Assembly (NCBI GenBank): GCA_036927565.1
Contig: JAYESD010000001.1
Location: 112,573,110-112,637,109, forward strand
DNA length: 64,000 nt
Reading direction: 5' to 3'
DNA from: Tuctoria greenei
Taxonomy: Eukaryota; Streptophyta; Magnoliopsida; Poales; Poaceae
The notes below the pieces were generated by a model. It saw only the letters and a program-made list of their open reading frames with translations, was not told the DNA's origin and did no database searches. Each line of letters starts with the position of its first letter. The first letter of the stretch is position 1. The position numbers were made by a program, and so were the translations under genes. Below, piece by piece: positions 21,790 through 31,820 of this stretch.

Positions 21790-23326
21790 CTAAGCATAAA
21801 ACTTACAGAGGTCCTCGATATTCCATGGATTGGGAAGTGGGGTCCCATCCCCTGTTGCCAAGCGAATGCATCTAGGGTGGGAAACTTTGATAACTCGGAA
21901 CGGACCTTCCCAGCCCGGGGAGAGTTTGTTCATCCCTTCTCAAATTAGTACTCTCCGTAGCACCAGATCGCCTTCTTCAAGCCGCCGGTTGCGCACAAAC
22001 TTTGGATGATAGCGCTGGAGCGCCTGACAGTATCATGCATTCCGAACAGCTACTTGGCACCTTCCCTCGTCAACGAGGTCTAGGTCTTCATGTAGGAGCT
22101 TGTCCCACGCGGCTTCATTGAAGGTCTGGACCCAGAATGACCCCATGGTGATCTCCAGAGGAAGGACCGCTTCGGCTCCGTACACCAAGAAGAAGGGTGT
22201 CTCTCCAGTTGACTGGTTAGGTGTTGTCCTGCTCACCCACAGTGAGAAGGAAGCTCCTCTATCCAATTGGCTTTGTGTTTCTTCAGGCGCTAATATATGT
22301 GCATCTTGAGTCCTTTTAGTAGCTCTACATTTGCTTTCTCAGCTTGGCATTACTTGCTGGGTAAGCTACTAATGCATAGTTGACTTGTATGCCGAGATCT
22401 TGGTAATACTCTTGGAATGCTGCACTTGTGAATTGGGTTCTGTTGTCAGTTATGGCTCTGTTCGGAACACCAAATCTGCAAACTATGGACTTCAAGAACT
22501 TGATAGCAGATTGCTTGTTAATTGTCATAATTGGAGTAGCTTCCGGACATTTAGTGAACTTGTCGATGGTGACTTACAGGAACCTGTAACCTCCAACGAC
22601 TATTGGGAAAGGTCCCAAAATGTCCATCCCCCACACACCGAATGGCCATTTAGGAGGTATAATTTGTAGTGATTATGCCGGTGTATGAATCTGTTTTGCA
22701 TGGAACTGGCACGCTTCACACCTTTTTACCAGCTCAACTGCATCGTGGAGTGCTGTAGGGTAGTAAAAGCCATGCCGGAAGGCTTTACCAACCAACGTGC
22801 AGTAAGATGCGTGGTTCCCACACTCGCCTCCATGGATTTCCGCAAGGAGCTCGCGACCTTCTTCTCGGGCAGTTCACCGCATTAGAACGTCGTTGGCACA
22901 GCGTCGATAGAGATCCCCTTCTACCAACGTGTATATTTTAACCAATCTGACAATTCGGTCAGTGGAAGCACCATGTTCAGAAAGGATATTGTCTTCCAAA
23001 TAGCTCTGGATCTCTGAGATCCATGCATCAGAGCAGACTTGAGCTTCTTTATCGTGTGTGTTGGGTTGCTCAGAGCTTCTTGCAGCACCTACGATTCTTG
23101 GTGAGTGCCATGGTAACAGGGCCACCGGGACCGCCAGCTTCTGGGTGCTGGTCTCGCCCCCCTCGCTCAGTTCGGTAGGCTGAGCGAATGGTCCTGACAA
23201 TCTTCTGACAAAAATTCCGTCGGGAGCTTGAGCTCTGGTTGAAGCTTTCGTCGAGTGTTCATCGGCTTCAGTGTTGTTGAGACGCTTGACATGGTAGAGG
23301 TCTAGGACATGGAAGTCCTTTTGCAA
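21790..23326 (-). pseudogene. int: Tat element F integrase region
   Basis: Reading down from 23,326: the end of the second RNase H and linker (LNNTEADEHSTKAS), then VEGDLYRRC before the zinc-binding region (about 22,870-22,600, stops inside). The core VCRFGVPNRAITDNRTQFTSAAFQ lies at 22,528-22,380, with the second catalytic Asp kept (ITDN). TTPNQSTGETPFFLVYGAEAVLPLEI is at 22,266 on. Sequence equivalent to the last 80 residues of the G integrase continues to a stop at 21,790. Several frameshifts make it inactive. Confidence 0.85.
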
Positions 23327-23428
23327 CTTTTGGACTTAAAGGAGGTAAGCAGCGAGTTGAGGTTTGTTGCAACTGCATTCACCTTTGATTTGCTTGATGA
23401 TGAGTTGCGAGTCACCCTTCACCAGCAA

Positions 23429-24351
23429 CTACTTGACGCCATATGATAGTGCCACCTTGAGTTTGTAGATGAGATCTTCACACTCTGCCATGTTGTTGGT
23501 TGCCTTGAAGTCAAGGTGTACCATGTACTTGACCTTCTCTCCGGTCGGAGCGAGTAGAAGGATTTTAGCTCCGGCCCCCTGCTTCTTTATGGAGTTGTTG
23601 AAGTAGAGAGTCCAGTGAGGCTCGGTGAAGACTAGGACCATGGGTTCCAGCTTCTGCCCACTGTGGCTTCCTGGATTTGAAGAAGAATGGGTCCACTCCG
23701 CCATGAAGTCAGCCAATGCTTGACTCTTGATAGCATGTTGAGGCAAGAATTCGAGATCGAATTCTTCCAGCTCCACTGCCCACTTTGCAATATTTCCCGT
23801 GGAGTTGTTGTTATGCAATATAGCACGTAGTGGATAAGAAGTTACGACTGATATTTTGTGGGCTTGGAAGTAGTGACGAAGCTTCCTTGAGGCAATAAGT
23901 AATGCATAGAGAAGTTTATGCACCTAAATATACTAAGTCTTTGCGTCATGTAGTACTTCGCTAATGAAGTACACTGGCCACTGTACGGTCCGGACCCTCC
24001 GAGAGGGGTCTAGATCTTCTTCTTGATCAGTCGTGAGAACTCCCTCAGATGAGAGAGGTTGATCCTCGACCAGCTTGCCTTTAAGATTTGTGCCTGGGGG
24101 CTGGGACCCAGACTCGCTTTTAGGTACCTCCAAAACCTACCGGGGGATCTGGACTTCTGAATTGAAGATGGCTCTGGTCTCTTTGCGACCAGGACCATGC
24201 TGAAAACCTCTGTAGTTGTCGAAATGTAAAGTAGAAAAGGCTCACCAGGATCTGGTGCTACCAAGATTGGTAGTGTGGTGAGGAGCTGCTTGAGCTCTGG
24301 GAACACCTTTTCTTCTTCTTTGGAACAATGGAACAGCCCGAACTTCCTCAA
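23429..24351 (-). pseudogene. RNaseH: Tat element F RNase H domains (dual type)
   Basis: 24,351-24,010 has the RT-linked RNase H start (KAFEELKQLL-like, then PDPGEPFLLYIS). 23,923-23,429 has KLLYALLIASRKLRHYFQAHKISVVTSYPLR and then a second RNase H block, LVFTEPHWTLYFNNSIKKQGAGAKILL with NNMAECEDLIYKL. Two RNase H blocks in a row are a Tat-lineage trait. In the second, the first catalytic Asp (usually YFDGS) is Asn, so it would not cut. Confidence 0.8.
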
Positions 24352-24387
24352 TAGCTTGAAGAAGGGAAGCGCCCGCTCTGCCAGTCT

Positions 24388-25210
24388 TCAGATGAACCGC
24401 CTGAGCGCAGTTAGACATCCAGTTAGCTTTTGGACATCCTTGACCCGAGTTGGGGGGCGCATCTCATTAATAGCCTTGATCTTTGCTGGATTTGCCTCAA
24501 TCCCTCGGTGTGTCACCAAGAATCCAAGGAGCTTCCCGGAGCTAACCCCAAATACACATTTGTCCGGGTTTAGCTTGGTGCGTGTTATGCGTAGCTTGTC
24601 AAAGATAGCTTGCAGGTTGTCAAGGAGTGATTCCTTATTCTTCACCTTCACGATGATGTCATCAACGTAAACTTCCACCAAGTCCCTAATGAGCTCTCCA
24701 AATGTTTTGTGCATGGCTCGCACAAAAGTTGAAACAGCGTTTTACAGACCGAAAGATAGTAGTATAACAATACAACCCATCTACTGTTATGAAGACGATA
24801 CGATCTTCATCTTCCCTAGACATTTGAATCTGATGATATCCAGAATATGCATCTAGGAAACACAATAGTTCGCACCCAGAGGTGGAATCCATTATCTGGT
24901 CTATTCTAGGTAGTGGAAATGGGTCTTTAGGGCATGCCTTATTCAAGGTGGTGTAGTCGATGCACATCCGAAGCTTCTCGCAAGCCTTTGGTACAACAAC
25001 TGGGTTTGCTAGCCACCGTGGATGGTGGACCTCCCGAATGAAACCAGCTTCAAGCAACTTCTTGATTTCTTGTCTGATGAAATTCTGCCGCCCGACGTAT
25101 TGCTTCAAGGGCTTTTGATGTACTGGTCGTGCGTCGGGATATATCTTCAGACTGTGCTCAATCACCTCCCTAGGGATCCCAGGCATCTGTGATGGTTGCC
25201 ATGCGAACAC
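24388..25210 (-). pseudogene. RT: Tat element F reverse transcriptase
   Basis: The N-terminal part has FAWQPSQMPGIPREVIEHSL, typical of the Tat lineage, then PVHQKPLKQY, IRQEIKKLLEAGFIREV, LRMCIDYTTLNKACPKDPFPLPRID, and FLDAYSGYHQI. A frame break near 24,740 leads to HKTFGELIRDLVEVYVDDIIVKVKN, which has the catalytic YVDD. LGFLVTHRGIEANPAKIKAI follows. Apart from that break the domain is nearly complete. Confidence 0.9.
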
Positions 25211-25249
25211 ATTGACATTCGCCCAGAGGAAAGTGTTGATCGCGAGTTC

Positions 25250-25965
25250 CTATTTGTTGTCCAGACCTCCCGATATATGAGTGGTCTGGGCAGCATCGAA
25301 ACCGATTTGGATGATTTTGATGGGAATGTCAGTGTTGCTGCTTGGTTGCATGTGTGGTGCAGAGGTTGAGCCTCGTTGACGAGAGCTCAGAGGTTGAGCA
25401 GCTTGCTCCTTGTCGGATCCTTCCTCCTGCGCTGTTGCAAGCGCGTGGAGTTCTTCTAGCATGGTGACTCCCACAGTGCGATCGACCCGGAGAACACCTG
25501 AAGGAGTCGGCATCTTCAACACCAAGTAGCCGTAATGAGCTACGTCCATAAACCTATACAGGGTTGGCCTGCCTAGGATGGCATTGAAGGGAAGGCTGAT
25601 GTGCGCTACATTGAAGATCAACTTCTCAGACCTATAGTTGTCCCGAGTCCCTAAGTTCACTGGAAGTGTAATTTATCCGAGAGAAGTGATAGCTTCCGAA
25701 CCTAATCCGGAGAAGGGACGTGAGGGGCGAAGGTCCGAGAGGCTAAGCTGGATCTTCACAAACGCTGCATAGCTGAGGAGGTTGAGCGCCGCACCTCGTT
25801 CCACAAAGACATGATGGACTGGACGTTGGTGATGGTAGGAGAAACCATCAATGGCAGCTAGCCAGCTATGATCATGTTTCTCAGGCAATCTGAAGCATCA
25901 AAAGTGATGGCACTGTCCATCCACTTCTGATGGGGTTCTGCTTTGGCAGTGGGAGCTCCGATCAT
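25250..25965 (-). pseudogene. pro: Tat element F protease region, truncated upstream
   Basis: 25,888-25,673 contains AIDGFSYHHQRPVHHVFVERGAALNLLSYAAF. It aligns with the Tat protease block that usually reads VLVDGGSSADLL; here the catalytic Asp is Glu. 25,660-25,250 has FNVAHISLPFNAILGRPTLYRFMDVAHYGYLVLKMP, the end of the domain. Upstream at about 25,965 the coding sequence is cut and joined directly to the middle of the LTR, so gag and the primer site are deleted. Confidence 0.8.
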
Positions 25966-26392
25966 ATTACTAATAACGTTTTAATCAGGTCATGTAATGG
26001 TTGTTTTAATAGCCCTTGAAAGTCCATGCCGTTAGAGATCCAACAGTCTTCCCGTTGCAGGCTTAGATCCGGAGGCTCGACACGTGGTAGCTCCGGAGCT
26101 TCCCTCTGTGGGGAGCCAGGTCCAGAGCTGCTAACCACGTGGCAGAACTAGAGCTTCACTCTACTAGGGTTTAGGTCTAGGGTCACTGGACACGTGGTAT
26201 GACTAGAGCTTCCCTATGAAGGGAGTCAGGTCCGGCCCTGCAATACACATGGCAGCGGCGGAGCTACCCAATCGAGGGAGGCAGGTCCAGTGTGGCGGGA
26301 GACGTGGAGCCTTTGGAAGACTTCAACTCGAATAGGTGGAACTGCGCAGTTTTAATCACGGTAATAATGGGTACCTGGTATCCAAGTTACCA
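25966..26392 (-). mobile_element. partial 5' LTR of element F
   Basis: Matches 15,785-16,218 with scattered changes, including the 55-bp ACGTGG array at 26,081-26,310. The first half of the LTR is absent; the deletion joins it to protease. The right end near GGTATCCAAGTTACCA is approximate. Confidence 0.75.
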
Positions 26393-26578
26393 GGAACTCC
26401 GTTGTTCATGTGCATGTTTTCCTTGGGGTCCAGATATGGCTAGTGACAATGATCCATTGACCTAGTCTCAGGGAGAATATGAGGTTGAACAACCAAGTTT
26501 GGGAGGAATTGTGGTTGAGTTGATCGGAAGGTCATGCAACCTGTTTTGGTCAAGAACAATTCATATGAAGGTATCGTC
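26393..26578 (+). repeat. repeat R, second plus-strand copy
   Basis: Matches 6,000-6,180, for example GAATATGAGGTTGAACAACCAAG and GTCAAGAACAATTCATATGAAGG (each partly changed). It ends abruptly where the family D LTR begins at 26,579. Confidence 0.6.
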
Positions 26579-28614
26579 GTTCTACAGTTTGTGAAACCCA
26601 AACTTCGCGATTTCAGATCGTGTCTTCTATATTCTTGCTTGTGTTCTCGGTTGCACTTACGGGAATTAGCCTTCTTGGCGAGGTCAATTGTGTGCAACAC
26701 GGTTGATAACCAACGGAGCGGTGGTGTAGTCATTGCAGGGTTTCTTGTGTTCTACTCGAGAGACTCAGATCATCAACGTCGAGACCTCCACATCAATCGA
26801 CTTATCCATTACCTTTCGGAAGATCGGGACTAATCTGAGGACATCACTTCTATGGATACAAACAACACTCCGTTAAACATACAAGATGCAATCAATAGTG
26901 TTCACACACAAAAATTAATTTCAGAGGTGTGCTTTTTCTTATATGTTTCCTTATATGCTTTTGAGCATAGATTACTACCTAATGATTTAATTTGATTAGA
27001 ATCCATGGAGAGGTTCAAGGAGTACTTGGAGGAAGTCTTAGGAACGTGGAGGAATAGAGAATTCGTTCAAAGAAGATGGAAACCGAGCCAAACTATAAAT
27101 CGTGTCCAACTCGGAGTCCTGAAGCAGTTCGCACTAAAACGAATGTCCAGGATGCATACGATCTCCGTTGTTGACATTCTACATATGCACGGAAAGAGAG
27201 AGGATATACTTTGCAATGCCGCTGGCACCATGTCAAAATTCCTCCTGAGTCGAAGGGAATCATCTAAACAAAATCGAGTTCAGAATCTGTCAGGATGCTA
27301 CGCCACCGTATTGGGCCATAGGGCCTTGTATCAAGCCTAAATCTATTATTTTTTGTGCCTTAGGGTTAGGTCACGACCCCAATAACTCCTTAGACGTTCT
27401 CTCACATATCTATACTCCATAGTGGTCGCCATAGACAATTGGATTTTGCTCAGATTAATAATATCATTGTTCTACGGTTTGTGAAACCCCAACTTTGCGA
27501 TTTCAGATCGTGTCTTCTACATTCTTGCTTGTGTTCTCGATCGCACTTCCGGGGATTAGCCTTCTTGGCAAGGTCAATCGTGTGCAGCACGGTTGATAAC
27601 CAACAGAGCGGTGGTGTACTGATTGCAGAGGTTTTTCGTGTTCTACTAGAGAGCCTCGGATCATCAACGTTGGGATCTCCACATTAATCGACTTATCCAT
27701 TACCTTTCGGAAGATCGGGACACATCTGAGGACATCACTGCTTTGGATACAAACAACACTCCATTGAACATAAAAGATGCAATCAATAGAGTTCACACAC
27801 AACAATTAATTTCAGAGGTGTGCCCATTCTTATATGTTTCCTTATATGTTTTTGAGCATAGATTGCTACCTAATAATTTAATTTTGACTAGGATCCATGG
27901 AGAGGTTCAAGTAGTACTTGGAGGAAGTCTTAGGGACTAGGAGGACCAGAGAATTCATTCACAGGAGATGGAACTCGAGTCAAACTCAAAATCGTGTCCA
28001 ACTGAAAGTCCAGAAGCAGTTCGCACTAAAACGGATGTCTAGGACGCATACGATCTTTGTTTCGGACATTCTAAATAGTACGGAAAGAGGAGCGGGTAAC
28101 CTTTCCAATGCCGCCGGTCCCATGTCAAAATTCCTTCTAATTCGACGGCAATCATCAAAACAATATCGAGTTCAGAATCTGTTAGGGTATTGCGCCACCA
28201 TATTGGGCCATTGGGCCTTGTATGAAGTCTAAATCTATTATTTTTGTGTCTTAGGGTTAAGTCACGACCTCAACACCTCCTTAGACGTTCTCTCACCTAT
28301 ATATACTCCATGGTGTCCACCATAAACAATTGTGTTTTGCTTAGATTAATAATATCACTGTTCTACGGTTTGTAAAACCCCAACTTCGTGATTTCAGATC
28401 GTGTCTTTACGTTCTTGCTTGTGTTCTCTGTTGCACTCGCGGGGATTAGCCTTATTGGCGAGGTCAATCGTGTGTAGAAAGGTTGATAACCAACGGAGCG
28501 GTGGTGTAGTTATTGCAGGAGTTTTTCGTGTTCTACTCAAGAGCCTCGAATCATCAACGTCGAGATCTCCACATCAACCGACTTATCTATTACCTTCAGA
28601 AGATCGGGACTCAT
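26579..28614 (+). repeat. tandem tail+LTR array of gypsy family D (892-bp period)
   Basis: Order: LTR 3' part 26,579-26,835, tail 26,836-27,287, LTR 27,288-27,726, tail 27,727-28,179, LTR 28,180-28,614. The two full LTRs start 892 bp apart and the tails are 452 and 453 bp. The tail coding part (MDTNNTPLNI...LISEVCPFL...RLLPNNLI) matches the polyprotein tail at 8,425. No PBS, gag or pol lies between units. Unequal exchange between tandem copies is the simplest origin. Confidence 0.8.
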
Positions 28615-28617
28615 CTT

Positions 28618-29240
28618 TCTTATCAGATCAAGATCAAGTACACCTTGCCACACATAGAAGACTTGTTTGATCAGATGAAGGGTGCTTGTATCTTCTCCAA
28701 GATTGATTTGAGGTCGGGATACTTTCAAATGAAGATTAGACCATCGGACATACCGAGGACAACATTTCGAACACGATATGGATCTTATGAGTATACAATT
28801 ATGTTCTTTGGATTGACAAACGTACCTGCCTATTTTATGTACCTCATGAATAAAGTCTTCATGGAGTACTTGGATAAGTTTGTAGTGGTGTTCATTGATG
28901 ATATTATGATCTAATCGAAGAGTGAAGAGGAGCATAAGGAACACTTGAGACTCACCTTGCAGAAATTGAGAGAGCATCAATTGTATGCCAAGTTCAGCAA
29001 GTGCCAGTTTTGGTTGAAAGAGGTGTCATTTTTGGGTCATATCATCTCAGGAGGAGGAGTATCGATCGACCCCAGAAAAGTGAGGGACGTGTTGAAATGG
29101 GAACCGGCACAAAACGTAAAGGAAATAAGAAGTTTCCTTGGGATGGTTGGATATTACCGTAGGTTCATCAAGGACTTTTCCAAAATAGCCAAGCCAATGA
29201 CGGAACTGTTAATGAAGGGGAAAGCATTTCAATGGACTCA
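28618..29240 (+). pseudogene. RT: chromovirus E reverse transcriptase, 5' truncated
   Basis: The reading starts inside RT with IKIKYTLPHIEDLFDQMKG, then SKIDLRSGYFQMKI, FGLTNVPAYFMYLMN and FIDDIMI, the catalytic Asp pair, at about 28,890. A TAA follows at once (28,912), then the same frame resumes with SKSEEEHKEHLRLTLQKL and FLGHIISGGGVSIDPRKV. Ty3/gypsy chromovirus type (Tekay/Del-like). The N-terminal part, protease and gag are missing; the left neighbour is a family D LTR. Confidence 0.9.
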
Positions 29241-29772
29241 AGCTTGTGAAGACAATTTTGAGGAGCTAAAGAAGAGGTTAACTACAGCCCCAGTATTGAT
29301 ATTGCTGGATGTAAGCAAAAGTTTCGATATTTATTTTGATACCTCAAGGCAGGGACTTGGATGTGTGCTCATGCAAGAAGGTCAAGTAGTAGCCTATGCA
29401 TCGAGGCAATTGAAGAAACATGAGCAGAATTATCCAACGCATGATCTCGAAATTGCAGCCGTGGTACATGCATTGAAGATTTGGAGATATTACATTCTTG
29501 GTCATAGGTGTGAGATTTACACGAACCACAAGAGTCTCAAGTACATATTCACACAAATGGACCTGAATTTGAGGCAACAAAGATAGTTGGATTTCATCAA
29601 GGACTATGATGTGGGAATTAATTATCACCCGGGGAACGCTAATGTAGTAGTTGATGCTTTGAGTCGAAAAGAAGTAAGTCATCAACTCACGGTTCAAGAA
29701 TGGTCATCCGAGTTATGTATGGAGTTTGAATTGAATCTCAAATTTGTGAATGAGATGGGGATAATGGAGTGA
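29240..29772 (+). pseudogene. RNaseH: chromovirus E RNase H
   Basis: Continues the RT frame: DNFEELKKRLTTAPVL, FDIYFDTSRQGLGCVLMQ (catalytic Asp of the usual YTDAS block is in FDTS), VAYASRQLKKHEQNYPTHDLE and IYTNHKSLKYIFTQ. A single TAG at 29,584 interrupts before LDFIKDYDVGINYHPGNANVVVDALSRK, which closes the domain. Another TGA is at 29,770. Confidence 0.88.
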
Positions 29773-29781
29773 AATCTGACC

Positions 29782-31180
29782 TTGGAGCCGGAGATTCGAG
29801 AGGATCAAATAAAGGACGAGGAAATCCAAGAATTCAGGTTTGATGAGGATAACCATGGTACCTTATGGCTTGGAAAAAGTATTGTCGTGTCTAATGTGAA
29901 GCATATTCGGGAGACAATATTAAAGGAGGCACATGACTCGCCATACTCAATTTATCCCGGTTGTACAAAGATATACAAGGACTTGAAGACATGTTATTGG
30001 TGGGCCAGCATGAAAAAGGACATAGATGAATATGTAGCATTGTGTGATGTGTGCCAACAAGAGAAGGCGGAACATCAAAGGCCCACCGGATTATTGCAAC
30101 CATTGAAGATTCCAGAATGGAAGTGGGAAGAAATCGGGATGAACTTTATAGTTGGTTTACCGCGTACCCAGTCCGGTTATGACTCTATATGGGTAATTGT
30201 GGATTGCTTGACCAAGTCAGCTCATTTTGTTCCTGTCAAGACCACATATACCACTGCGAAAATGGCAGAGCTATATATGGAGCACATTGTGTGTCGACAT
30301 GGAGTCCCGAAGAAAATAATCTCGGATAGAGGTTCTCAATTTACCTCTAGGTTCTGGGAGAAACTACATGAAGCATTGAGAACAAGGTTGAATTTCAGCT
30401 CATCATATCATTCTCAAACGGATGGACAAACTGAGAGGACCAATCAGATTTTGGAGGACATGTTAAGCTTGTGCTTTGAAGCATAGGAAAGGTTGGGACA
30501 AGAGCTTTACATATGCAGAATTCTCATATAGCAATAGTTATCAAGAAAGCTTAAAGAAGTCACCTTTTGAAGCATTGTATGAGAATAAGTGTAGGACACC
30601 ATTTTTTTGGAATGAATCAGGATAGAGCCAAGTGTTTGGACCGGATATGTTACAAGAAGCTGAGAAACGAGTCCAGATTATTCGTGAAAACTTGAGGGCT
30701 GTTCAATCAAGGCAAAAAGGCTGCGCGGGCAATAGGAGAAGAAAACTAGTCTTTGATGTGGGAGATTTTGTTTACCTCAAGGTATCACCAATGAGAGGTC
30801 CTAAGAGGCAAGCTAGCACATTGATACATTGGACCATTCAAGGTTCTGGACAAAAGAGGAGAAGAAGAATATAAGTTGGAGATGCCACCAAACCTTTCAG
30901 TTGTCCATGATGTGTTTCATTTTTCCCAGCTCAAGAAGTTTTTAAGGGTACCAGAAGAACAAGTGGCAATGGAAGAATTGGAACTAGAGGCATATTTGAC
31001 TTATTCCGAGAAACCGGTCAAAATCTTGGAAAACAAGGAGAGGGTCACAAGAAAAAAATTATTAGATGGTGTAAAGTTCAATGGAAGCATCACACAGAAT
31101 CAGAGGCAACATGGGAGCTGAAAGATGATCTCAAGAAGGAATTTCCCTATCTCTTCTCTTTCGCGTCGAATCTCGAGGGC
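29782..31180 (+). pseudogene. int: chromovirus E integrase and C-terminal region
   Basis: The zinc-binding region (HDSPYSIYPGCTKIYKDL, CDVCQQEKAEHQRP) leads to the core: IGMNFIVGLP, where the first catalytic Asp is Asn, ISDRGSQFTS with the second Asp, and TDGQTERTNQILEDML with the Glu. A TAG at 30,484 and frame changes follow. The C-terminal block has PPNLSVVHDVFHFSQLKK, VPEEQVAMEELELEAYLTY and EATWELKDDLKKEFPYLF, the chromodomain-like tail of the Tekay/Del group. It ends near 31,180. Without the first Asp it could not integrate DNA. Confidence 0.9.
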
Positions 31181-31184
31181 GAGA

Positions 31185-31206
31185 TTCATTTTAAGGGGGG
31201 TAGGTT
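31185..31206 (+). promoter_or_regulatory. polypurine tract of chromovirus E
   Basis: TTTAAGGGGGGTAGG ends just before the LTR start TGTAACAACC at 31,207. Confidence 0.75.
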
Positions 31207-31329
31207 TGTAACAACCTCATTTCATGAATCATGCATTGCATAAGTTCATATACATGTTTAACATTAATCCACATAAAAAGGAATGAGTTTAAAATGAATT
31301 AGGAGATAAACTGCACTCAAAAGTTCTGA

Positions 31330-31650
31330 GAAGTGCGGACATGTTCGTTTTTGGTGCGGACTAGTCCGATTTCTCTCTGACCTCCCTAGGACATGTCCGT
31401 TTTAGTTACGGACTAGTCCAGTTTCGTCTCTGTACTATTTTCAGACTTGTCCGGTCCTTTGCAGACTAGTCCAGTATCCTAAGTCCATGAAATTTCGTGA
31501 AGTTCCTGGACTTGTCTGTTTTTCGTCGGACTTGTCCATTTTCCTCTCTGACTAAGTTTGAACTTGTCCGATATAGTCCAGACTTGTCCGATTTCTCTCT
31601 GTCTAATATCGAACTAGTCCGGCCTTGCGCGGACTTGTCCGGTGATCGTA
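31330..31650. repeat. CGGACWWGTCCG palindrome array in LTR E
   Basis: About a dozen copies of CGGACTAGTCCG, CGGACTTGTCCG or GGACATGTCCG lie between TTTCTCTCTG spacers upstream of the LTR TATA box. Two further copies are at 32,180-32,215 after the TATA. Confidence 0.85.
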
Positions 31651-31805
31651 ATTCCGAGTTGATATTTTGTTTCGCGATGTGTTTTTGGGTTTTACCTTAA
31701 GTGGGCCTAAAGACGTCGTGTCTAACTCTTTTGGAGCCAATGTGGGATTCCACACCAGCCTCCACCCTCTCTAAAATCGACCTCCATCAAACCCTAATCC
31801 TCCAC

Positions 31806-31820
31806 CATTATATAAACAAC
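31806..31820 (+). promoter_or_regulatory. TATA box of LTR E
   Basis: CATTATATAAACAACC is followed by C-rich leader sequence, and lies about 160 bp after the palindrome array. A plausible RNA start is 30 bp downstream. Confidence 0.6.

Larger units (their letters stand above)
15402..26392 (-). mobile_element. Tat/Grande-like Ty3-gypsy element F, internally deleted
   Basis: The minus strand carries protease, RT, two RNase H blocks and integrase in gypsy order. The 3' LTR is on the left (15,402-16,218) and a partial 5' LTR on the right (25,966-26,392). Between pol and the 3' LTR lies a long insert with a two-exon gene on the opposite strand and a minisatellite. This is the layout of Tat-lineage elements such as maize Grande. 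Gag, primer site and part of the 5' LTR are deleted. No matching 5-bp flanks were found (TGCTA left, GGAAC right). Confidence 0.85.

Noticed and set aside
15402..26392. Intact target duplication for element F
   Set aside because: TGCTA on the left and GGAAC on the right do not match. The right LTR is truncated or rearranged, so I claim none.
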